Made by a program: the position numbers and the translations under genes. Source: Monoraphidium neglectum (Eukaryota > Chlorophyta > Chlorophyceae > Sphaeropleales > Selenastraceae). Taken from it: a stretch of DNA of 29,060 bases. Where the stretch lies: assembly GCF_000611645.1 (NCBI RefSeq), contig NW_014013254.1, positions 1 to 29,060 on the forward strand. The letters run 5' to 3'. A model generated the notes under the pieces. The model was not told the origin of the DNA. It saw nothing but the letters and a program-made list of their open reading frames with translations, and ran no database searches. Shown here one piece after another: positions 21,304-29,060 of the stretch. Numbering within the stretch: position 1 is the first letter of the stretch; the number at the start of each line of letters is the position of its first letter.

Positions 21304-21933
21304 TGTTCCCACGATAAGGGCCGTTGCATCCTGGATGCACGGGTCCTCACAGTACGCCTGCTGCCAACTGCAAACCTGCTTGCTCTCAAAAACGTTGGCA
21401 CTTGACACAACAGACCCCCTTCCACCATATGACAAGTCCGCCCTTGTACCTACCAAGGACAGCTTGTAACCATCAACCAAGGTTATAGCTACAGCATAGG
21501 CGATTGGGAGTGGTCAGCGACCGACGCCACGCGCCGCTCACCTCCCCGGCTCACGACCTGGCCCTGCTCTCGACTTGGAGTGACATGGCGGTGACACCTC
21601 ACCACGGGAGCTGGAAAGATGCCAGCTTGCACTGCACGACTCACTCGATGTGGATGCTGGATAACATGTTGTGGAAATGACGTGCAACGTGCTGTTCCCA
21701 CAGATCATACTTGTGCAAGACCGTAGGCGGGATCCGTTCGGTTGCCGCTGCCACACAAACCCGCATTTATATCAGCATCCATTTGGCGAAGTGGCGTGAT
21801 CCAACTGTTCGATCCACCCCGGCTCGCTGGCGTCGCGGCGCTGCGACTACAAGTCCACCGCCCTGTGCTGCACGGCGAGGTTGCACCACGCAGGGAGAAC
21901 TCTGTTTGCTTACCCATCTTAACTGGTGCACCC
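21304..21933. other. Intergenic region upstream of BAP31
   Basis: These 630 bp hold the 3' UTR of the preceding gene and the promoter/5' UTR of BAP31. The frame upstream of the BAP31 ATG is open from 21742, but that part is not hydrophobic and looks like leader sequence. ACCGTA occurs near 21722. The string GGCGATTGGGAG at 21499-21510 repeats part of an element found in two YEATS introns. Confidence 0.45.
21465..21469 (+). terminator. TGTAA-type polyadenylation signal
   Basis: TGTAA, the usual poly(A) signal of chlorophyte nuclear genes, occurs 162 nt after the stop of the uncharacterised gene, a plausible 3' UTR length. Confidence 0.5.
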
Positions 21934-23277
21934 ATGGATTTGGCAGTGTTGCTACCGCTGGCGGTAATGTTGGCGCTCCAGGCCGTCATCGGCCTGGCGC
22001 TGCTGCTGCCGCGCGCCGCGTCCGCGCCGGTCGCCAAGCTGCTAACCGCGGCGAGTGGCAACGCGGCCGCCAAGTCGGCGGTGCTGACCGTGGCCGGCGC
22101 GGTGGGCGCCATGACCGTCTCCTCGCTGATCCAGCTCTATGGCGTGATGGAGTCCCTGAAAAAGGGATCCCAGTACGGGGACAGGTGAGACTGCACCAGG
22201 CAATCCACGCTGATCAAGCCGCCCGCGCTGCCTGGCGCCACGACCACGCAACCCAGCAGGCCGCCCGCAACACACACAGACCAAGCGGCGCTCCCCCAAC
22301 TCCCCTTCTGCTGGAGCAAATACACGCCACAACGCACCAGCGTACACCCGGCCGGCTGCGCGCAGGGCGCTGGCCCTCAACGTTGAGGAGCTGCGGGCCC
22401 TCCTGGCGCTGGTGCTGGGCGTGTCCAACCTGGCGCTGCTGTTCCTGTCGCGCGCCCTGGCCGCGGAGCAGCTGGCGGCCGACAAAGCCAAGCTGAACCT
22501 GGAGGTGCTGCAGAGGCAGGTGGGCGCGGGGCTGCCGGCGCGTGCACTTCCGTGCTCGACGCTGGAGATGCAGGCGCGTATCAGCCCGTCAGCAGGAGCC
22601 GCTCTCTCGCCTGCGGCAGGCGGCATCATTGGCGGCGGCCCTGCAACTGGCCATTTCTCCTTCCGTGTGTCATTCTCAGCGTTGCCGCCGCGTGTGTCGC
22701 CCCGACAGGCCAAGGGCCTACAAGCCGAGTACACCCGGGCCACGTCCAGCAAGGCGGCCGGCGGCGGCGGTGACGGCGGCGGCGGCGACGAGGCCGCGCG
22801 GCTGCGCGGGCAGGTGGACGCGTTGATTCGCGAGAAGGCGGCTCTGCAGGCGGCGGCGGACGAGGCGGCGGCGGCGAGGAGGGGGGCGCAGGCGCAGGTC
22901 GAAGCGATGAGGGATCAGAGCAAGGTGGGCGGGGCCAGAGGACACGTGCGGGGGGGTTTCACAATGTTGTGTCCAGGGTGTTGGAGGACCAGTGCTTCAC
23001 CCCGGCATCATGGCCCCTGCTTTTGAGTGTGGGCCTGTGCTGAGCGTGTTTGTGCAGCCTGCTGTGTCATGCGGAGTGCATTCATTTTGGAGTGGTCGTT
23101 GCGCGCGCATACGGCCGCAAGCCGCTCCTGACATGAGCGTGCGCTGCGTTCACCTCGGGGACCCAGGGGCTGGAGCGCGAGTATGACCGGCTGCTGGCAG
23201 AGCACGACCGCCTGCGCCGTGACTACGACCAGGCAACGGGCGGCCGCATCGGGGGCGGTGGCAAAAAGGCAGAGTGA
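21934..23277 (+). CDS. BAP31-like ER membrane protein
   Basis: Exons are 21934-22184, 22366-22519, 22709-22924 and 23167-23277, phases consistent, 243 aa (human BAP31 is close to this length). BAP31 proteins sit in the endoplasmic reticulum with three N-terminal helices and a cytosolic coiled-coil tail, and help export, retain or degrade membrane cargo. Here helices are seen at about residues 3-25 (LAVLLPLAVMLALQAVIGLA), 43-66 (AVLTVAGAVGAMTVSSLIQL) and 92-113 (LLALVLGVSNLALLFLSRAL). A charged coiled coil follows (LRGQVDALIREKAALQAAAD) and then LEREYDRLLAEHDRLRRDYD, the typical BAP31 tail. The last four residues are KKAE, a proper KKXX signal for COPI retrieval to the ER. The ATG chosen directly precedes the first helix; an in-frame ATG at 21742 would add an unlikely polar leader. 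A Gly-rich insert (about residues 149-160) interrupts the coiled coil. Confidence 0.88.
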
Positions 23278-23669
23278 TGGCGCACGTGTGCTTGTACAAG
23301 AAGCTTGATCCATCTGGGCCGGCAGGGAGCAGGTCAACTCCGTCGCCATCTCAACGGCATGCATGGTGCTTGCAACTCCTTATGCACATGATCCCATACT
23401 TGTAATTGCCTGTCCAGCGCCAGCACGAGCAGGGCAAGCGACAGTCCTGCCGTCACTTGCTCATGTCATTACGGTATCAGCATGCACACGCAGCCGCCCT
23501 GGGTTCTGCCCCTAGCCAGCTGCGATACCGTACGTGCTGGGAGGTATTATACCGTGGTATCCAGACTCCTGTGTTACACGCCTTCTAGTACGGTTGGAAC
23601 ACACTGTTAGCCACAGTCCCGGCACGTGATCAGCGACGGAGGGGTATGGAGTAATATAAGGGGCTGGTC
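23278..23669. promoter_or_regulatory. Intergenic region between BAP31 and RGP1 with repeated TACCGT motifs
   Basis: This 392-bp spacer has several copies of one motif on both strands: TTACGGTATC at 23469-23478, GATACCGTACG at 23524-23534, TATACCGTGG from 23548, and GTACGG from 23588. The same core is seen in other upstream regions of the window. GGTATTATACC around 23544 is also a short palindrome. The block lies 80-200 bp before the RGP1 ATG, where a promoter would be. Confidence 0.5.
23401..23405 (+). terminator. TGTAA-type polyadenylation signal of BAP31
   Basis: TGTAA lies 124 nt downstream of the BAP31 stop codon, at a distance normal for a chlorophyte poly(A) signal. Confidence 0.5.
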
Positions 23670-26600
23670 ATGGACGTCTCTATAGCGCTGCACCGCCGTA
23701 GCTACCTCCCGGGGGAAATAGTGAAGATCTTGGTCAAGGTGCGTAGCCCGTGAATGCATGAGATTGCTTTGTTAAACGCTACATGACACAGATCACGATC
23801 CCCTTGATCAGGCCCAGCGGGCGGCGGATGGGGGCGCTGGCGGCGGCGGAGCCGACGCGGGCGACGCAGGCAGGGTCACGCTGTCCATCGAATGCAGTGG
23901 CTCGGAGCGAGTCGATCCCGGCTGGGTCAGCACTTTGTACCACCCGCAGCTGCCGGCCCACAAGGAGACCAAGGTGAGCGCATGCGGGGCCACGTGCAGC
24001 GTGCGTGGGGCAGCAACTCTTGGGGACCCCCCAGCCCCCCAGCCTCGTGGCCTCTCACGGAGGCTCGCGCGGACGGCTGCCCCCCATCTGTGCCCGCCCT
24101 CGCCCTCTCAGCGGCTGGTGCGGACGGTGTTTACAACTGGGAGGCTGCAGATCGCGGAGGACGAGCCGTGGCGGCCCGGCGTAGTGAAGGCGTACACTGT
24201 TCGGTGCGCCCCGCCCCCCAAAAGAGCAGCAACCGCCGCCGCAGACCGTCCGAAACAATGCGGCCTTTAAACGGGCCTGATCCTGAGACCGTCGCGCGAC
24301 CGGCAGCACGCACGTGCCACGTCAGGACGCACCCGCGAGACGGGCGTCGGCGTGCATGTGCACGCCCCCCCGCAGCTCAGTTCAGGCGCCCTTTGCACTC
24401 CCCGGCTCACGCGCGCCGCGCCAGGTTCCGGCTGCCCTCGCGCATCCCCCCGACTTTCAAGGGCAGCGCGGTGCACTACCTATACCAAGTCACGGCCAGG
24501 GGCACTGTTGCGGGTGAGCGGCGCACGGCGGGCGCGATCTCGTCACGCACAGTCACCAGTCTAGGATGCTGAGTCGCACCTTGCCAATACGAAGCAGCCG
24601 CCACGCCGCTGCTGGGCCGACGGCGGCCAGCGGCGCGCAGCTGCGGTGGTTGCACCCAGAGGCGGCCGTGTGGGAGGGTCTTTGGCCATGTCGGGTTGCT
24701 CTTAGCCATGTCGCGCAACCAATGCCTCGCCGCTGATTCGGCCGCAGGCCCCGGCAGCGGCGCCGCGCCCGTGGCCGTTCAGGCCGCCTGCCCCTTGTTG
24801 GTGTGGCCCAAGGCCGAGCGCCCCGCCGGCGGCGCAGCGGCCGGCATCGACGGGCGTCGCGCCAGCATGGGCCTCTCAGGCTCCATCCCGAGCGCGGCGA
24901 CGCCGACGGCGGCGGCGCTGGCGGCGGCGGGCAGCCTGCAGGGCGCGCAGGGCGCGGCGTTTGCAGCGGCGGCGGCGGCGGCAGCTGCTGCGGCGGCGGC
25001 AGCTGAGGGGGCGGACCACCAGCCGGAGCCTGATTTGCTGGAGTACCGGCTGGGGGTGCAGGACGTGCGCGCCAAGTGGGAGGTGGGGCTTCTCCGGCCG
25101 CGGCGCTGCCTGCGCGAGCGCTCCCCGCTCGTCGGTGGCGCAGCGCGGCGCCCCGCAGGTTGCGCGATGCTTTTCGTGCCATCCGCTGCCTGCCTGCCGC
25201 GGCCGACTGCAGTGGTGGCGCTTGGTAAGGGCACCCACCCGGTGGGCAGAGGCAACGACGAGCCACACGCTGAAGCTTTCCCTTTCGTAACTTCCTGCAG
25301 GAGGTTGCCATCGCCGCCGATGGGTCGCTGCAGCCGCTGTCTCGGCAGCCGGCAGGGCAGCAGCAGCAGCTGCCTCAGGGGGACCTGCAGCAGCAAGACC
25401 AGGCGCAGCGAGGAGATCAGAAGCAGCAGCAGCAGGGTTTGCAGCAGCCGAGCCTGGAGAGCGCCAGCCTAGCAGAACAAGGGGAAGCTGACGATTACCT
25501 GGCTGACTCGACCGCCCACGCGGGCTCCAGCGGCGGGAGGCTGACGCTGCAGCAGCGCGCCAGCATGGTGCCGCGCACATACAACCTGCGGTGCGCGGGC
25601 GGGCGGCCTCCAGTGACGGATAGGCCATGCGCATGTCAGTTGCAGCCGTGGCCCGGATGTCATAATGCTTTGCAGTTGCACCCACGACCAACTGCTCTCC
25701 GGGGGCTTTTTGCATATCGTCTCACCCCTTTACACCCCCGCAAGCAAATTGCCCACGTCCAAGCCCATCCGCATCCTCGCACTCGCACCCACACACGCAC
25801 CCACACACAAACCGCTCTCACACCCACCCACCCACACACACACACTCACACGTATGCTCTCTCTGTCTCTCTTCCTCCCTCTCTTCCTCTCGCTGCGATT
25901 CGCTTGCTATCTCACAAAGCACACGCGCACGCAATCCGGCACCTCCACCACCGACACGGCCACCGCCGCCGCCACCCTCCCCCACCCCAGGGCTGGCGAC
26001 CGCCCGTTGGTCCGAGTCACGCTGCAGCCGCCGATGGACACGCCCCTCCAGCCGGGCGCCACCCTGGGCGTGTTCTTAGACCTGCGGGCCGCCCACGGGC
26101 CTGCGGCCGACCCTGCGACGCAGCCGTCGTGCCTGCAGGTGCGGGGCATCGCCGCGGCGCCGGGGGCCGGCGCCTGGTCGTGCACCCACTGGGTCGTCGC
26201 GCGCCTGGGCGCCCTAAAGAGCGGCCTGCCCAGCGCGGCTGACAGCGGCCACGCGTTCCCATGTCTATTCCATCGCTTGCGTCTTGGCGATCATCCTTAT
26301 ATGGCCCATATCTCCCACTGCGCCCCGCCATCCTCCGCCCCTCCCCACACGAACGCGTCATCCTCATCCCTCACCTCAGCCGCTTGCCACCCACATATTG
26401 ATGACGACACCCCTCCACAATAACCAATACAATCTTCCAATCTTCCCGCCGAAGGTGGTTGCCCTGCTGCAGTCAGAGGAGGAGGTGCAGCCCGCCCACG
26501 CCCACCGCGCCGCCAAGCCGCCCGCCACGCCGCCCGGCGCCGACGGCCCCGCCGCCGGCGCCGTCTGCGCCACGCGCACGCTCTACTCGGAGCAGCAGCA

Positions 26601-26817
26601 GACGACGGCACACCTGCTGACAGGCCAGTTCACGTTCTCAATACCGCCGAACGCGCACCCCTCGTTCCGCACGCCGCTGGTCGCGCACCGATGGGCGCTG
26701 CGGTTCGAGCTCACGCTCGGGGTGCCCGCCAGGGGCGGCCGGGGCGGCGGCGGCAAGCAGTCAGTTGAGCAGTTGGTCTGGTCGCTGCCGCTGGTCGTGT
26801 GCCCGCCCTGCGCGTAG
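23670..26817 (+). CDS. RGP1: RGP1 homologue (Rab6 exchange-factor complex subunit)
   Basis: Exons are 23670-23738, 23812-23973, 24112-24203, 24425-24513, 24748-25082, 25301-25590, 25991-26138 and 26455-26817; phases agree at every junction; 515 aa. RGP1 has an arrestin-like fold and, with RIC1, activates Rab6/Ypt6 at the Golgi for retrograde transport. Landmarks in order are HRRSYLPGEIVKILVK at the start, GSERVDPGWVSTLYHPQLP, TTGRLQIAEDEPWRPGVVKA, RFRLPSRIPPTFKGSAVHYL, PLLVWP, VPRTYNLR, VRVTLQPPMDTPLQPGATLG, VVALLQSEEEV, FSIPPNAHPSFRTPLVAHRW and a C-terminal LVWSLPLVV. Between the arrestin-like halves are low-complexity inserts: a 14-residue Ala run (about 24961-25005) and Gln-rich runs (25370-25450). 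The intron from 24514 to 24747 was set by matching phase 1 on both sides; other frames there gave no sensible sequence. No RIC1 gene is in the window. Confidence 0.88.
25770..25870. repeat. CA-rich microsatellite in an RGP1 intron
   Basis: CACACG/CACCCA units, followed by a TCTC-rich pyrimidine stretch, lie in the 25591-25990 intron of RGP1. Confidence 0.85.
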
Positions 26818-28572
26818 CCGGCGCTCGCCTGTGCGCGCGGGGGCTGCTGAAACGCGCCTTGCGGGCGGCCTGCAACAGGCCCCTTGCGGCCCCACTGCTC
26901 GTCGCCTTGTTTGCCGGCCAATTCACGCTGGAAAACGGGTGCTTGTTACCCAAAGCCAGTGCAGTGTGTTTAGCCCACGGGCGGCAGCGCGGCGCCACCA
27001 CGTGGTCGGCCACCACAGGAGTGGCCCACGCAGGCGTCGCGGCAGCATGCGTTGGGAGCTCAGTCCGTCAAATGTGATTGGCCGGCAAATGAGGTGCAGG
27101 GTGCTTCAGAGTGCGCCTAGATAAGAGCCGCGGTCAGGCCCAAACGGGCGGCAGCAAAAGGGCGCAGGTTAACACAACCCTAAAAGCAGGTCCCTCCCAA
27201 GTGCAAAAGCATGGCGGGTCCCGGAAGGGGCTCCCAGGTGCGTGGCGGTTGAGCGGAAGGGATGGGGTGTGTGAGGGCGCACCTGCACGGGCCCAGCACC
27301 AGTGCAAAGTAAATTGAGGCTGCGCCAAGAGCGGGCAGGTGAGGCTTGCGCGCCGGCACCGTCTGAGACCTTTCATTATTCGAAGCCGAGGGGGGAGTTG
27401 TGCGTTTTTTGGCGGGGCGCATCGGCGCCCCGAGGGCAGTGCTGGGTTGGGGAGGGCTGGCGGTCCGGGCAACTTGAGCGGGGTTGGGATCGGAATGCGT
27501 TGAGGTGCCCGCCTGGCTAAAGCAGGCTCTAATGGGTTGCATGTGGGAGATGGAGGCGGCCGTCGCGTTCGAAGGAGTTGTGCAGCCAAGGCCTGCCGGC
27601 CTCGGACCCTAAAGCAAGAGCACGGCACGCGCCGGCAGCGCAGGGCGCCCGTTTGCAAGTGCGGGGCATATATGATGTGCCACATTTGTTGTTGCAAACA
27701 TGTAATTTGCCATACATCGCCGCCACAGGCTTGCGCGCGCCGAGCGCGGGGCCCTGAATGAAGGCAGGCCACCAAGGTGCGCAAGTCCGCCCTGCCAGCG
27801 GCAGCGACGGCACGGGGTGGGACTGGGGCAGTCGCCGTCGATTGATCAGGACTTGGGGCTTGAACCAGCCCCGGTTGCGAGCTGCAGAACGGCGCAAGGC
27901 GCGCTCGGTGCGCATGGGGACAAGCGCCCCCCCAAACGCAGCGTCCAAAGGGGCGAACGTGGGATTGCAAAGGACAGCTGACCAGGGTAGTCGCGTCCGT
28001 GTCAACTAGTGCGGCATCAGATGGAAAGGACGGCAGTCTGTTTGGGAGCAGAGCAGCAGGGACAGAGACAGATACGATCCAACGGCCAACGGCAACAGCG
28101 GAGTGACTAGATTTGTGTCGCACCAGCAGGTCCCTGTAGCGCCAAGGGTGGAGGCACTAAGGGGCTGGGCTTGAGAGGGAGAGAACGAGAATGTGTGTTG
28201 GTGGAGGACAAAGAGAAAGAGCGGGATCAAATCCCTAGGCCTCAGTGTTTGTGTGTGAGGGCAGGGCACACGAGCCCGCCACTCAAGCAACAAGTTGTCT
28301 AGTAAAATGCCAACAGATAGTCTCATCGGGCCAAGAAGGCAGGGAACAGGTGGGCCTCAGGCAGAAGGCAGTCAGACAGGCATAGCACCAAGGGCGTCCG
28401 CAATCACAGGCGTCCCGTGTCCTGCCCACGGCCGCGGGCGGGGCCGGCCCTGGTGCTGGTGTGGGGCGCATCCCCCCGTTTCCCCGAAGCAGGGCCCTGC
28501 CGCGCCAGCGCCACGCTGCGCCGGGCAGGGTCGAGGCCCGGCCGCTGGGGGGCCGCGTCAGCAGCAATTGCC
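26818..28572. other. Convergent 3' region, no gene recognised
   Basis: These 1755 bp lie between the RGP1 stop and the stop of a gene entering from the right. A 329-codon open frame (28123-27134, minus) has no domain, many Pro/Arg/Cys and no splice context; it looks like chance openness in GC-rich DNA or the neighbour's 3' UTR. One plus-strand TGTAA near 27700 is about 880 bp past RGP1. No RNA gene or repeat stands out. Confidence 0.4.
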
Positions 28573-29060
28573 TTAGAACAAATGCGTGTTGGCGCGGGCC
28601 TCTGCCGACCAACTGTAGTAGAGGGCGGCCGCCTCTGCCGAGTTCGAGTGCTGTAAGGCCTCCAAAGCCTGCTGCCGCTGGACGTACCCCGCCTGCAGGT
28701 GGAGCCCCTGCAGCTGCGCCAGCTGCGCGGCCTGCTGCCACGCGTGCGCCTGCAGCGCGCGCTGCAGGTGGGGCAGGTGCGGCGCGCCGCCGGCGCCAAC
28801 GCCGCCTATGGGACTGGTAAAGGGGTGCATCGACGCGGCGCCCGTGGGGCCGCCGACGGAGGCGCGGCCATAGGCGGCATCAATTTGCTGAAGCATGCTG
28901 TCTAGCTGGGCGTCCAGCATCTCATCCGTGTCGAAAACGAGGGCAGCGCCCTGCGCCGCGTCGCCAGCGCCAGCCAGCGGCGTGGACAGCGCGGCCGCGC
29001 CAGGCAGCGGCGCGGGCGCCGGCTGCGCCGCCGCAGCGGCGGGCGCGGACAGGGCGCGCG
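28573..29060 (-). CDS. C-terminal exon of an unrecognised Ala/Gln-rich protein (partial)
   Basis: The frame is open from the right edge (first whole codon at 29058) to TAA at 28573-28575, about 161 residues. The first part is Ala/Pro-rich; then FDTDEMLDAQLDSMLQQIDA forms an acidic amphipathic stretch, followed by a Gly-rich linker. An Ala/Leu/Gln-rich helical segment (QAAQLAQLQGLHLQAGYVQR) leads to a C-terminus ending ANTHLF. Such composition is common at the ends of algal transcription regulators, but no DNA-binding domain is visible and I do not assign a function. That it is real coding sequence is supported by the ordered helical region and a clear stop; the 5' part lies beyond the window. 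Confidence 0.55.
   Translation of the reverse strand, partial: RALSAPAAAAAQPAPAPLPGAAALSTPLAGAGDAAQGAALVFDTDEMLDAQLDSMLQQIDAAYGRASVGGPTGAASMHPFTSPIGGVGAGGAPHLPHLQRALQAHAWQQAAQLAQLQGLHLQAGYVQRQQALEALQHSNSAEAAALYYSWSAEARANTHLF

Noticed and set aside
23655..23660. TATAAG as a TATA box for RGP1
   Set aside because: It lies only about 10 bp before the ATG, so a start site 25-30 bp downstream would remove the start codon.
27134..28123. 329-codon open reading frame on the minus strand
   Set aside because: No domain, irregular Cys/Pro/Arg-rich composition and no splice context; long chance frames are common in such GC-rich DNA, and it lies in the 3' region of two converging genes.

Overview
The window is nuclear DNA from a eukaryote, most likely a GC-rich green alga (Chlorophyta). 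Genes are split into many short exons with GTGAGT/GTGCGC-type donors and CAG acceptors. Introns carry long TG/CA microsatellites. Several proteins are of plant type (a PUB-like kinase/U-box protein, a VTE5-like phytol kinase). Two genes have a TGTAA polyadenylation-type signal after the stop codon. No species is claimed. Reading frames were followed by hand through every splice junction given here, and the phases agree at each one.

Layout: (1) XRN-family 5'-3' exoribonuclease, minus, 4967 down to about 302, with its 3' part beyond the left edge. (2) Cytochrome b561-domain membrane protein, plus, 5601-7193, 218 aa. (3) YEATS-domain chromatin reader of YAF9/GAS41 type, minus, 9746-7470, 253 aa. 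(4) Phytol/polyprenol kinase of the VTE5 family, plus, 10416-11747, about 254 aa. (5) Kinase-like domain, U-box and ankyrin repeats in one protein, minus, 16871-12664, about 669 aa, with a degraded kinase catalytic loop. (6) Uncharacterised protein with Pro/Gly-rich, basic, acidic and coiled-coil parts, plus, 18229-21303, interrupted by a 240-N assembly gap. (7) BAP31-like ER membrane protein ending in a KKXX signal, plus, 21934-23277, 243 aa. (8) RGP1-like subunit of the Rab6 exchange factor, plus, 23670-26817, 515 aa. (9) The 3' exon of an unrecognised Ala/Gln-rich protein, minus, 29060-28573.

The first six genes alternate strictly in strand. This gives three divergent promoter regions (4968-5600, 9747-10415, 16872-18228) and two convergent 3' regions (7194-7469, 11748-12663). 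There is no operon-like logic, and the genes serve separate processes: RNA decay, membrane redox, chromatin, prenyl-lipid salvage, ubiquitin signalling, ER membrane trafficking and Golgi Rab activation.

The most unusual items are the pseudokinase/U-box/ankyrin fusion; the order of features in gene 6, which resembles metazoan HEXIM proteins (weak evidence); a TACCGTA-like motif seen repeatedly in intergenic regions; and an 18-bp sequence repeated just before two acceptors of the YEATS gene.
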